A stretch of DNA of 39,451 bases from an uncultured Clostridia bacterium (GCA_944386095.1 CALWZU010000088.1:1-39451), one strand, 5' to 3'; shown: positions 26,502-35,228, numbered from the stretch's first letter. The notes: generated by a model not told the origin, from the letters alone. Translations and numbers: made by a program.

Positions 26502-27938
26502 TTATTCTTCTGCCGCTTCTTCTTCTTCGGATCCGTCGTCTTCTTCATCCTCCGGCTCTTCCTGAGAGGAAGAATCCATTACACGAACAGCCTCGCCCTC
26601 CACAATGTATTCCTGTCCGGATACCACCAGGGTTTCTCCCTGCTCCAGCCCTGAAACGATCTCAGCCTCTGCTCCGTTATCAAGGCCTACCTCTACCTCC
26701 CGGTAAACGGGCAGCTCCTCTTCATCCAGCACCACCACTACGGTTTTTCCGTTTTTAACAAGAACCGTGTCGGAGGGTACCACGATCACGTCCTCCCGGC
26801 TGTCGGAAACGATCCTGATTTCCGCGAACATACCGGAGGTAACGCCGTCATACTTCTTATTTAAGGTCACCGTCACAGGATAGGTCAGGCCCCCGCTCTG
26901 AGGGGTTCTGACAAGCGTGGTAATGGTTCCTTTATACGGCTCCTGGGAAAGGGCTTTTATGTAGACCTCCACCTGGTCTCCCTCCTGGATTTTACTGATC
27001 AGATATTCAGAAACGGAGGTATTAATTTTCAGCTTCGTGGTATCGGCAATGGTCACCGCCGGCGTTGCCTGGGTCGCAAGGGCTCCCTCCACGATATTCA
27101 CAGCGGTTACATAGCCGTTCATAGGAGCCAGCACGGTAGCGTTTTTCAGGGATTCTTCCGCGCTGTTTACGCTTACCTGGACCTGTGCAAGGGAAAGCAG
27201 GGCGCTTTCATATTGCGTTTCTGCCGCCTCGAATTCCGCTCTTGCCACAACCCCTTCCTCATACAGCATTTTCATCCTGTCATAATTGGTCTTAGCGGCA
27301 TCCACGCTGCTTTGCGCAAGATCATAGCTGGCCACCGCCTGGTCATAGGCCGTTTCCAGCTGCATGGGATCGATGCGGAACAAAACGTCTCCCTTTCTCA
27401 CGTAATCTCCCACCTCTACATTCAATCTTTCCACCTCGCCCGAAATCATGGGGATGAGAGAAACCTCTTCATTGGGCTCGATCCTGCCGGAAAGAGGGGT
27501 TGTGATTTCAACATTTCCATAATCTACCGTATCTACATACACATTTGTGGGCGGATCCGCTTCGATCTCTTCTTTTTCCGTAAGAGAGGCGATGATCCTG
27601 TAGGCTCCAAGAGCCAGCAATCCGATCACCATCACAAGGATGACGATCTTCATCGGCCCGCTGTTTTTTCCTTTCCCCTTCTTCTTTTTCTCTTTAGCCG
27701 CTGTTTTTCCCTCCGGTTTTTCGTCAGCCGGTTTTTCGGTTGTTTTTTTATCCTCTTTTTGTTGTGTTATTATGGTTTTTGACGCATCGGTCTTTGGCGT
27801 CTTTTCAGCGGTCTTTATTTCAACCGCAGCAGCGGTCCCTTCTTCAGGTGAATTTCCCTGTCCGGCTTTTTCCGGGCCTGCCGTTTCATTTTCCTGCGGC
27901 TGAAATACCGCATTGCTTTCTTCCGGTTTTTTTTCCAT
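26502..27938 (-). CDS. Efflux RND transporter periplasmic adaptor (HlyD/MFP family) with unusual charged ends
   Basis: The 478-residue protein has a lysine/glutamate-rich cytoplasmic N-terminus of about 95 residues, one membrane segment (IVILVMVIGLLALGAYRII), then an adaptor body: lipoyl half GRIEPNEEVSLIPMISGEVERL, a helical hairpin (residues about 195-260), the second lipoyl half and a beta-barrel. The C-terminus is a run of Glu/Asp (EEPEDEEDDGSEEEEAAEE). Adaptors link an RND pump to the outside. The charged ends are not part of the known fold. The start is the ATG at 27938 behind GGGGAGG; the in-frame ORF to 27968 enters the operator. Confidence 0.9.
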   Translation of the reverse strand: MEKKPEESNAVFQPQENETAGPEKAGQGNSPEEGTAAAVEIKTAEKTPKTDASKTIITQQKEDKKTTEKPADEKPEGKTAAKEKKKKGKGKNSGPMKIVILVMVIGLLALGAYRIIASLTEKEEIEADPPTNVYVDTVDYGNVEITTPLSGRIEPNEEVSLIPMISGEVERLNVEVGDYVRKGDVLFRIDPMQLETAYDQAVASYDLAQSSVDAAKTNYDRMKMLYEEGVVARAEFEAAETQYESALLSLAQVQVSVNSAEESLKNATVLAPMNGYVTAVNIVEGALATQATPAVTIADTTKLKINTSVSEYLISKIQEGDQVEVYIKALSQEPYKGTITTLVRTPQSGGLTYPVTVTLNKKYDGVTSGMFAEIRIVSDSREDVIVVPSDTVLVKNGKTVVVVLDEEELPVYREVEVGLDNGAEAEIVSGLEQGETLVVSGQEYIVEGEAVRVMDSSSQEEPEDEEDDGSEEEEAAEE

Positions 27939-27959
27939 GATTAGCCTCCCCTGTATTTT

Positions 27960-27975
27960 CCGACCCATGGGTCGG
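27960..27975. promoter_or_regulatory. Operator 1 of the RND operon (TetR-type palindrome)
   Basis: CCGACC-CATG-GGTCGG is a perfect 16-bp palindrome just after the predicted transcription start. Confidence 0.75.
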
Positions 27976-27987
27976 TTTCACGTTTTC

Positions 27988-28016
27988 ATCATAACCGTAT
28001 CCCCCAAAGAAGTCAA
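27988..28016 (-). promoter_or_regulatory. Promoter of the MFP-RND-TetR operon
   Basis: Minus-strand TTGACT (28011-28016), 17 bases, TATGAT (27988-27993). It is bracketed by operators 1 and 2. Confidence 0.8.
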
Positions 28017-28024
28017 CGGATAAA

Positions 28025-28040
28025 CCGACCGGCGGGTCAG
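28025..28040. promoter_or_regulatory. Operator 2 of the RND operon
   Basis: CCGACC-GGCG-GGTCAG has the same half-sites and spacing as operator 1, with one mismatch, and lies 8 bases upstream of the -35 box. Centres of the two sites are 65 bp apart. Confidence 0.65.
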
Positions 28041-28162
28041 TTTTTATGTTACATTTATGTGAACATTTTCTTCCTTTGTCCAATCCACTCTGATTCCTTG
28101 TTTTTCTGATTTTTAATGGGCTTTGTTTATAAAAATTTACACTATCTTAACCGCGAATGAAG

Positions 28163-28168
28163 TATAAT
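28163..28168 (+). promoter_or_regulatory. Possible -10 of the KdpD-like gene
   Basis: A perfect TATAAT without a well-spaced -35; the gene starts 95 bases downstream. The 28041-28162 stretch before it is AT-rich and holds nothing else I can name. Confidence 0.4.
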
Positions 28169-28262
28169 GTACTTACAATCCTGCCCCGGCTCACGCGCCC
28201 GGACCCCGTCCGGCTCCGGCGCTGCCCTTAAAAACCGGCACGTTTTGTACAGGAGGCTTTTT

Positions 28263-29642
28263 ATGACCGAACAGCATCAACCCTGCAAACTCCGCCAAAA
28301 AAAATTAAAAATGAAGCGGATCGATTTTCTGAAAACCGTCCTGTGTTTCTGCATCGCCACCTTTCTTGCCTACCTTTTGAAGCGAAACGGCGATACCACC
28401 GATGCCATGGCTGTTATTTTCATGCTGACGGTAGTAATCGTTTCCCGCATCACCGACGGATATATTTGGGGAATTCTCGCTTCGCTGGCGGGTATTCTGG
28501 CTACGAATTATATTTTTACCTATCCCTACATGGATTTTAACTTTTCCCTGACAGGCTATTCCGTCACCTTTTCCGCCATGCTGGTGATTTCCATCATGAT
28601 CAGCGCGCTCACCACTCAAAACAAAAAGCAAACGGAAGCGGCTATCGAAATGGCGGAAAAGCTTCAGGAAACCTATGAAGAACAAAGAGCCATTGAGATC
28701 GTCGCCCAGAAGGAACGTCTCAAAAGCAATCTCCTGCGGGCGATTTCCCATGATTTGCGTACGCCTTTGACCACCATCATCGGCGCCTCTGCCACGGTCC
28801 TGGAAAACAGGGATACCATGGACAGAAAAACCGCAGATTACCTTATTAAGGACATCAATGAAGAAGCCCAGTGGCTGCTTCGAATGGTAGAAAACCTTCT
28901 GGCGGTTACCCATATCAGCGAGGACACCATGAAGGTCATCAAATCCCCCCAGGTAGGGGAAGAAATCATCGCAGAAGCCATCGATCACCTGAAGATCAAG
29001 CTTAACGGCCATCCTCTGACCGTCAAGGTCCCCGACGAAATACTGATCATCCCCATGGACGGCACCCTAATTGAGCAGGTTATCATCAACCTTCTGGACA
29101 ACGCCCTCAAGCATGCCGGCCCCGGCTGCAGCATTTTCATAGGACTGTCCCAGGAAAATGACAACGCCCTCTTTGAAGTGTCCGACAACGGAAAAGGCCT
29201 GTCCCAGCAAGCGGCGGCCCATCTGTTTGAATATGGCGAAAAAAGCGCCAATGACCCTTCCTCGGACGCCACAAGGGGCTTTGGGATCGGCCTGCCCACC
29301 TGCAAAACCATCATTCAGGCACACTCCGGAAGGATCTGGGTCGAAAGCGCTCCGGATCAGGGCTGCCGCTTTTTCTTCACTCTGCCTCTTGAGGATCCGG
29401 AAGAAAACGATCCCCAGAACGCCCCGCCGGAGACTTCTATTACAAACAACGCTCCCTTTGAAAATTCCAGCGTCAAAGAAGCGCTGCAAAACTCTCTTCA
29501 CCGTCATCTGCTGCGGGAAGGGGGCGGCGCAGCCCGAATAGAAGAGCTTTTGCGTTTTGGCCTTAAAAACCGGGCCGGCTCCCACGAAAATCAGCACAAA
29601 TCCCTTCCCGAAGAACATCAAAAAAAGGAGAACCCATCATGA
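28263..29642 (+). CDS. Sensor histidine kinase, KdpD C-terminal type (DUF4118 membrane domain)
   Basis: The 459-residue protein has four membrane segments (residues about 25-115) that match the KdpD DUF4118 module (YIWGILASLAGILATNYIFTYPY), then an H-box ISHDLRTPLTTIIG with the phosphorylated His, N-box LLDNALKHA, G1 DNGKGL and G2 GFGIGLP. The N-terminal KdpD sensor and USP domains of the E. coli protein are missing. After the ATPase domain comes a polar tail of about 60 residues (near DPEENDPQNAPPETS onward) with no family match. The ATG at 28263 follows AGGAGGCTTTTT. The stop overlaps the start of the regulator (ATGA). No kdpFABC genes are nearby. Confidence 0.88.
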   Translation: MTEQHQPCKLRQKKLKMKRIDFLKTVLCFCIATFLAYLLKRNGDTTDAMAVIFMLTVVIVSRITDGYIWGILASLAGILATNYIFTYPYMDFNFSLTGYSVTFSAMLVISIMISALTTQNKKQTEAAIEMAEKLQETYEEQRAIEIVAQKERLKSNLLRAISHDLRTPLTTIIGASATVLENRDTMDRKTADYLIKDINEEAQWLLRMVENLLAVTHISEDTMKVIKSPQVGEEIIAEAIDHLKIKLNGHPLTVKVPDEILIIPMDGTLIEQVIINLLDNALKHAGPGCSIFIGLSQENDNALFEVSDNGKGLSQQAAAHLFEYGEKSANDPSSDATRGFGIGLPTCKTIIQAHSGRIWVESAPDQGCRFFFTLPLEDPEENDPQNAPPETSITNNAPFENSSVKEALQNSLHRHLLREGGGAARIEELLRFGLKNRAGSHENQHKSLPEEHQKKENPS

Positions 29643-30349
29643 ACAACAAAACCACTGTTCTCATCGTTGAAGATGAACATGCCATCCGCAACTTCATGTC
29701 TACCATTCTCACCTCCAACGGCTACCGCGTCATCGTGGCCACAGGAGGAGCGGAGGCGATTTCCCTGATCGGCTCTCACTGCCCCGACGTGATTCTCTTA
29801 GACCTGGGCCTTCCTGATATCGAAGGTACGGAGGTTCTGAAATCCGTCAGAGAATGGTCCTCTATCCCCGTGATCGTCGTATCCGCCAGAACCTTTGAAC
29901 GGGAAAAGGTAGAAGCGCTGGACATGGGCGCTGACGATTATATTACAAAGCCCTTTGGCTCCTCAGAGCTTTTGGCCCGTATCCGCACCGCCCTGCGCCA
30001 CAGTCACAAGATCCTGACAAAGGATATGGGGGGCAAAAATGAATTTGTCACGGGAGATCTGGTTATTGATTTTGCCAACAGAAGAGTCAAGGTGGCGGAA
30101 AAAGAAGTGCACCTGACCCAGATCGAATACAAGATCCTTGTGCTGTTCGCCCGCTATGTAGGCCGGGTCCTCACCTATGATTTCATCATCAACGAGATTT
30201 GGGGCATTCCCTCGGAAAAAAACAGCCAGCAGCTTCTTCGGGTCAACATGGCCAATATCAGAAGGAAAATCGAAGAAAACCCGGGCAATCCCAAATACAT
30301 CCTCACAGAAGTGGGCGTAGGCTATCGGATGGCCGATCTGGAAAATTAA
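29639..30349 (+). CDS. OmpR-family response regulator (KdpE-like)
   Basis: The 236-residue protein has a receiver domain (VLIVEDEHAIRNFM, phospho-acceptor in DVILLDLGLPD near residue 57, VVSARTFEREK, DDYITKPF with the conserved Lys) and a C-terminal winged helix (VHLTQIEYKILVLFARYVGRVLTYDFIINEIWG). The closest remembered family is KdpE. It is translationally coupled to the kinase before it. Its targets are unknown; potassium uptake genes are not in the window. Confidence 0.92.
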   Translation: MNNKTTVLIVEDEHAIRNFMSTILTSNGYRVIVATGGAEAISLIGSHCPDVILLDLGLPDIEGTEVLKSVREWSSIPVIVVSARTFEREKVEALDMGADDYITKPFGSSELLARIRTALRHSHKILTKDMGGKNEFVTGDLVIDFANRRVKVAEKEVHLTQIEYKILVLFARYVGRVLTYDFIINEIWGIPSEKNSQQLLRVNMANIRRKIEENPGNPKYILTEVGVGYRMADLEN

Positions 30350-30366
30350 ACTGTCTTTTTTACAAA

Positions 30367-30467
30367 ACAAACCGTCCTTTTGCTTTGTCTGATATATTGC
30401 CATGGCAAAAAACGCAGAATCAACAGCCGCCTTTTGGCAATCGAAAAGCAAGCCCAGGGACGGTTTT
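30367..30467. repeat. Inverted repeat between the regulator and mutY genes
   Basis: ACCGTCC (30371-30377) pairs with GGACGGT (30459-30465); between them is TTGCCATGGCAA (30407-30418). The two genes converge here, so this may serve as a weak shared terminator. Confidence 0.35.
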
Positions 30468-30471
30468 GCTT

Positions 30472-32115
30472 TTATAAAAACAGCTGAAATGCGGAAGGCA
30501 GCGGAAGCTGCTCTTTAAGCTGACTTTTTTCCGCCCAAAGAAAATCCTCTCTTTCCGGCCCCATGTCCGCTTCTTCTTCGATTTTTATGGTGTAACACAG
30601 CATGTCCCAGCGTATATGGGTAAAAACATGCTGCCGTCTGAGGGCCTTTTGCAGAAAAAGCGGTACATAGCCCCAGCGTTTTACCTGATCCAGGGCTTGC
30701 TGCTCCGTCAGAAAGGAAGGCATATGGGGCAGCTCCCAAAGTCCCGCCAAAAGCCCCCGGTCCGGTCTTTTTCGAAGAGCGATCCGCCCCTTTTTTTCCA
30801 ACAGAAAAACCGTCATTTCCTCCTGCCGTTTTTCCTTCTTTTTTTCCCTTACCGGCAGGCTTTTCCATGTGCCGTTCCGATTTGCCAGGCAAAGCCCCTT
30901 GACGGGACAGATCTGGCACCTGGGCTTTTTACCGGGGACGCACACGGTAGCGCCAAGCTCCATAAGCGCCTGGGTCAGGGCTCCGGGATCCTGTCCCAGC
31001 TGCTGATTATAAAGGTATACCTGCTGCATTTTTCCGGTCACCGCTTTTTTTACCCCAGGCTGCAGCACGTTTTCGTAAAGCTCCGTCACCCGGGCAAAGA
31101 CCCGAAGGACATTGCCGTCTACCGCGGGATAGGGCTTTCCAAAGCAAATGGATGAAATCGCTCCCGCGGTATATTCTCCGATTCCGGGAAGCGCCAGGAT
31201 TTCCTCGTATTCCCGGGGAAAGCGGCCGCCATATTCCTCCTGTATTATCCAGGCCGATTTTTGCAGGTTCGCCGCCCGGCTGTAATACCCCAGGCCCTCC
31301 CACAGCTTCATCAGCTGCTGCCGGTTTACCCGGGCCAGAGCCGCCACATCGGGCAGCGCCTCAAGGAAACGGGTATAATAGCTTCGCACCGCCTCTACTC
31401 TGGTTTGCTGAAGCATGATTTCCGAAAGCCACACATGGTAGGGTTCCCGATCCTTTCGCCAGGGGAGCTCCCTTGATGCTGTCTGATACCAGGAAACAAG
31501 CCTTTCCGCAAAGCCCTGGCAGGCTTTTTCCTTCCATTGGCGTATCTCCTGGATCCGGGCAAACACTTTTTCGTATACCCCGATCATATGGGGCTCTGAG
31601 CAGCGATCCAAAAATTCCTCTATCTCAACCCATTCCACAGCGCTGTTTTCATCGGGTTTTATACGAATCGGCTGGTCAAAAGGCGCAATCAGTACGTAGG
31701 CAACTGAAAAATGCCTGTGAGAAGCTATGGCTTTTCCCTTTTTTTCATGGGCCGGCACCGGCAAAAGATCCAGGCTGAGGATACCTCCATAATAGGGCTG
31801 AACCTTGGTGATGCCGGTTTCTTCTTTTGCCTCCCGAACCGCCGCCGCCAGCAGATCTCTTTCGCCGTCAGCATGCCCTCCCGTCCAGGAAAGAGAGCGG
31901 TAAATATTATGATACACCGCCAGCACCCGCTTCAATTCAGGATCCAGGATCATAGCAGAGGCCGTCAGATGCCCTTCCTCCCGTTCTCTGTAAAAAGGGC
32001 GGTCCCCTTCTTTGGCAAGTATTTGCAAAAGCGCCTCTTTCAAGGCGCTTTCTTCTTCATCCGCAAAAGAAAACCGGCTCGGATCAAAAAAATCCAAAGC
32101 TTCTATTATATCCAT
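30472..32115 (-). CDS. mutY: Fusion: Nudix hydrolase joined to adenine DNA glycosylase MutY
   Basis: The 547-residue protein has three parts. Residues about 1-190 are a Nudix domain (GGHADGE then REAKEETGI, 79-102; spacing departs by one from the textbook box). Residues about 200-415 are MutY: LPWRKDREPYHVWLSEIMLQQTRV with the catalytic Glu near 232, hairpin LPGIGEYTAGAI (309-320), VDGNV with Asp333, and a [4Fe-4S] site C-x7-C-x2-C-x5-C ending CQICPVKGLC. Residues about 430-547 are the usual 8-oxoG recognition domain (FTH near 498-500). MutY removes A paired with 8-oxoG; a MutT-like Nudix could clean 8-oxo-dGTP. AGGAGAGG precedes the ATG. Confidence 0.93.
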   Translation of the reverse strand: MDIIEALDFFDPSRFSFADEEESALKEALLQILAKEGDRPFYREREEGHLTASAMILDPELKRVLAVYHNIYRSLSWTGGHADGERDLLAAAVREAKEETGITKVQPYYGGILSLDLLPVPAHEKKGKAIASHRHFSVAYVLIAPFDQPIRIKPDENSAVEWVEIEEFLDRCSEPHMIGVYEKVFARIQEIRQWKEKACQGFAERLVSWYQTASRELPWRKDREPYHVWLSEIMLQQTRVEAVRSYYTRFLEALPDVAALARVNRQQLMKLWEGLGYYSRAANLQKSAWIIQEEYGGRFPREYEEILALPGIGEYTAGAISSICFGKPYPAVDGNVLRVFARVTELYENVLQPGVKKAVTGKMQQVYLYNQQLGQDPGALTQALMELGATVCVPGKKPRCQICPVKGLCLANRNGTWKSLPVREKKKEKRQEEMTVFLLEKKGRIALRKRPDRGLLAGLWELPHMPSFLTEQQALDQVKRWGYVPLFLQKALRRQHVFTHIRWDMLCYTIKIEEEADMGPEREDFLWAEKSQLKEQLPLPSAFQLFL

Positions 32116-32159
32116 CGTCCTCTCCTGTCTTTCCCTTCATCCGGGGATTTTTCCATTTT

Positions 32160-33182
32160 CTAAATCCCCGGGCCCAGCATCTTTTTTCGCAGAAAGCGTT
32201 TCTGATATTTGATACCCGCAAAATCCGCGATCCTTGCGTATACGCTCAGATTGGCCACGCTTCCCACGGCCCCCACAAGGGGAATCCCCTGAACGAATTT
32301 CGCCGTCAGCATCGCGGCGGAAAGGGTTTCCGACGCTCTTTCCAGCGCTTCCTGGTAAAGCACCTCCCGGTCCTGCTCGGATAGAGCTTCTTCTGTTTCT
32401 TCCTGCCCCCTGCCATCCTCCGGCAGGTCTTCTAAAATATAACTCCAGCCGCTGTCCGGTTTTCGCAGTTCTTCCGTTTTTTCTCCGGCTTCCTTCTGTC
32501 TTTCCTTACATTCCATGGGATCTTCAGAGGAAAAATGAGAAAAGTCTCCTGACGCCAGGGCCCTTTGCAGATCCATTTCATCTCCCTGCAGATCCAGGTA
32601 AAGGCTGTACTTGCGTTTTTCCTCTCCTTCAGACAGCGCCGCACAGATCAGATTGAGCACGTAGATTTTTTCCTCCCGGGAATCATAAGAAAATCCGTAG
32701 CGCAGCGCCGTTTCATATACGCCCTTTAAAAGAACTGCAAGAAACAGAGGAATATCCGGCAGCCCAATGCCAAACAAACCCAAGACCGTTCCCTCTGCCG
32801 CCGCCATTCCCTTTCCGGCGGTGTGAGTCCTTCGGATGTCCTTTTCCATTTCCTTCAAAGCTTTTTCGGGGCGGTTTCCATAATCGGTCATATCCTGATT
32901 CATCCGGTACATGGCTTCAAGGCGTTCTTTATCATAGGTTTTTTCGATCGCAGCCGTCCCTTTTTCAAAAACCGTTTCAAAGCCTTTATAAAAAGCGGCT
33001 GTTAAAGTGGTTTTCAATTTTTCAGGCACTTTTTCTCTGACTTTTTCTTTCATCGCTTCCACTCTGGCGATGTTGCGTTTTTTCTTTTCCAGCTCTTTGT
33101 TTTCCAGCTTTTCCAGCCTTTGCAGCTGTTTTCTAAGGGCCTTCTGCCTTTTTCGCTGCTGCGGGTTCATTTTCTCTGTCAT
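32160..33182 (-). CDS. EcsC family protein
   Basis: The 340-residue protein starts with a long Lys/Glu/Arg helix (residues 1-55), then has hydrophobic GTVLGLFGIGLPDIPLFLAVLLKGVYETALRYGF (about 128-162) and a C-terminal VQGIPLVGAVGSVANLSVYARIADFAGIKYQKRFLRKK, both features of the EcsC family. A Glu/Arg-rich low-complexity insert lies between them. EcsC in Bacillus is linked to the EcsAB transporter, but no ecsAB is here and the function is unknown. AAAGGAGGGG precedes the ATG. It is followed 45 bases later by the Nudix-MutY gene. Confidence 0.8.
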   Translation of the reverse strand: MTEKMNPQQRKRQKALRKQLQRLEKLENKELEKKKRNIARVEAMKEKVREKVPEKLKTTLTAAFYKGFETVFEKGTAAIEKTYDKERLEAMYRMNQDMTDYGNRPEKALKEMEKDIRRTHTAGKGMAAAEGTVLGLFGIGLPDIPLFLAVLLKGVYETALRYGFSYDSREEKIYVLNLICAALSEGEEKRKYSLYLDLQGDEMDLQRALASGDFSHFSSEDPMECKERQKEAGEKTEELRKPDSGWSYILEDLPEDGRGQEETEEALSEQDREVLYQEALERASETLSAAMLTAKFVQGIPLVGAVGSVANLSVYARIADFAGIKYQKRFLRKKMLGPGI

Positions 33183-33468
33183 TTTTCCCCTCCTTTCTCT
33201 TTCGCCTGCCGCTTTTCGACCCGTGGAAATAGGTGGCTTTCCTTGTTACATTTTATTATACACGATTCTCCTATACCCTTCCATGACTTCAAGGATAATT
33301 CACAGATTTTCGTGATCTCATTCATTGTTTTTATATAAATTCTTTACACGTTGTTTTCCTTTTCTTCAAAAGGACTTCTTAAAACCTCCACAAACCTGTC
33401 ACATATCTTGCTTATTATGTACTCGTTGAAATAAATACGACCACCCTAAATCAACAACGATTCATCAA
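33183..33468. other. Intergenic region upstream of the EcsC gene
   Basis: This stretch lies between the EcsC gene and the diguanylate cyclase terminator. It has a perfect TATAAT on the minus strand (33255-33260) that may serve the EcsC gene, without a good -35. I see no open reading frame with a ribosome site and no known RNA motif in the AT-rich remainder. Confidence 0.4.
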
Positions 33469-33507
33469 AAGGCTGTTTCCTTTCCCCCCTCATTCGGAAA
33501 CAGCCTT
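33469..33507 (-). terminator. Terminator of the diguanylate cyclase gene
   Basis: AAGGCTGTTTCC (33469-33480) and GGAAACAGCCTT (33496-33507) form a perfect 12-bp stem with a 15-base loop; on the minus strand four T follow. Confidence 0.65.
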
Positions 33508-33527
33508 ACTCCTTTTTTGTGCTTTTT

Positions 33528-35228
33528 TTATACTGTTTTTTTACGTTCCTGCTTTTGCCGGTATAAAGAACGGTCTGCTTTCTCCCTTAAATCAGCGAGA
33601 CTTTCCATGCTAAGAGGTGCTTCCTGGGAAAATTCCGCAAATGCCCAGCCGCATGACACGCCCCGGGAAGGAAGACCCGGATCCCAGTGAAGAGATATCT
33701 CCTGCTGAAAATCCGTCAAAAGCGCCGGGATGGCCAAAACCGATTTTCCCGTAAGAATCACGGCAAATTCATCTCCTCCTATACGGTAACAGCCCTCCGC
33801 ACAGCTGAAAACCCTTTTGATACAGCGCGCTGCTGTGTATATTGCCCAATCTCCCATATAATGGCCTCTTTGATCGTTGATTTGCTTCAGATCATCTACA
33901 TCAAACACCACGAAAGCGATTCTTTCCGCCCCGCTCTGGGCTAAAGCGGTCAAATGATTTTCAAACGCATTCCTGTTTAAAAGCTCTGTCATACTGTCCT
34001 CTACCGCAAGCTGGCGATAAAGATCAGCGGACTCTTTTACTTTCCAGAATTGGCCGAAGGAAACGGCTATATCGATAATCAGGCCCAGTATCAAAATCGA
34101 CAAGCCCACCATATACAGCTGTGTGCTGTTGGTAGCCACAAGCCGATCCATATAGTACAGCGCGATGGAAATCAGTCCCAAAACATAAATAGTCAACATT
34201 CCCAGAAAGGTAAAGCGCAAATTCCGGTTCTTTTGCCGGATGACGCTTTTCCATAGAGCTAAGGTAGCGGCGGGAAGACTTATAACGGTAAGAACATGTA
34301 CGGCGACCGCCGTATTTTGAATCTGCATCAGCCCCGTCATATGAAGGACAAAGGAAACGCCGGCATTGATCAGCATCCCCCAGATCAACACATCAAGAAG
34401 CCTTCTGCAGTTCATCGTTATAAGCCGGATATAAATCAGAAACGGTACCTGTAATAAGTAGAACGCAGCATAGCTTAGAAAGTATGACAGGGCGTAATTG
34501 CCGCCGTTTATCGTGGTGATTTTAGAATCCAAAATAATCCAGGCTCCCGACAGCAGCAAAAATAATGTGAATGCCAGCAAGGGCCTGTACATGGCGCTCT
34601 TCCACCGCTTCAAAAGCGCTGCGGCAAGCAGCGCCAGCAGCGCCAGCATCAGGCAGATTATGCAAAATAAGATGTCGAATATATGCGCCCTAAGAAGCGT
34701 ATACCGGATAGAGCCGGGAGCATCCAGCAAAATGCTTTCCACCGTGTACTGACCGCCACCATACACATAAAATTCTATGGTAAGCTCTTTGGCATCTGCA
34801 AAGCTTGATGCGGGTATAAAATGCCACATGCTTCCCAGCGCGTGGCGGCGTCCCTGTGCGGCTTCATAAATCAGAGCCTCGTCTGCCCAAACCTGCACCG
34901 ATGCGTAGCGGCTCCTCAGAGCAAGCACATATTGGGCGTTCTGCTTTTCCTCCTCCGTCACTTCTCGCTGCAAAATCAGGGATTCTTCTTCTTGCATGTC
35001 TATAGTGCAGGGCAGCGCTTCAATGGGCTCCCACGTATCCTCCAGAAAAAAAGCCCAGCCCGTATCAAGCCGCTGTGCCTGCGATTTTTTCAATCCCTCC
35101 AGTTCCGTCGCAAACAGGAAGGACGAAGCTACCGCCATGAAAATCACGATTCCTGCAGCCGCAAAAACGAACCGGCCTTGCCAACTTGAAATAGCGGCAT
35201 TCATGCGCTTTTTCCTCATCATAAACAA
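33528..35228 (-). CDS. Membrane diguanylate cyclase (GGDEF) with an extracellular sensor and seven membrane segments
   Basis: The 566-residue protein has a membrane segment at about residues 20-42, an outer beta-rich region (about 45-180, with RLDTGWAFFLEDTW and YASVQVWADEALIYE, like 7TMR-DISM extracellular domains), seven membrane segments (about 185-395) and a GGDEF domain whose active loop is an intact YRIGGDEFAVI. It should make c-di-GMP. The inhibitory RxxD site nine residues before GGDEF is absent (SCAE there), so product feedback is probably missing. The start is either the TTG at 35228, five bases after AAGGAG, or the ATG at 35222. No phosphodiesterase is nearby. Confidence 0.85.
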   Translation of the reverse strand: MFMMRKKRMNAAISSWQGRFVFAAAGIVIFMAVASSFLFATELEGLKKSQAQRLDTGWAFFLEDTWEPIEALPCTIDMQEEESLILQREVTEEEKQNAQYVLALRSRYASVQVWADEALIYEAAQGRRHALGSMWHFIPASSFADAKELTIEFYVYGGGQYTVESILLDAPGSIRYTLLRAHIFDILFCIICLMLALLALLAAALLKRWKSAMYRPLLAFTLFLLLSGAWIILDSKITTINGGNYALSYFLSYAAFYLLQVPFLIYIRLITMNCRRLLDVLIWGMLINAGVSFVLHMTGLMQIQNTAVAVHVLTVISLPAATLALWKSVIRQKNRNLRFTFLGMLTIYVLGLISIALYYMDRLVATNSTQLYMVGLSILILGLIIDIAVSFGQFWKVKESADLYRQLAVEDSMTELLNRNAFENHLTALAQSGAERIAFVVFDVDDLKQINDQRGHYMGDWAIYTAARCIKRVFSCAEGCYRIGGDEFAVILTGKSVLAIPALLTDFQQEISLHWDPGLPSRGVSCGWAFAEFSQEAPLSMESLADLREKADRSLYRQKQERKKTV

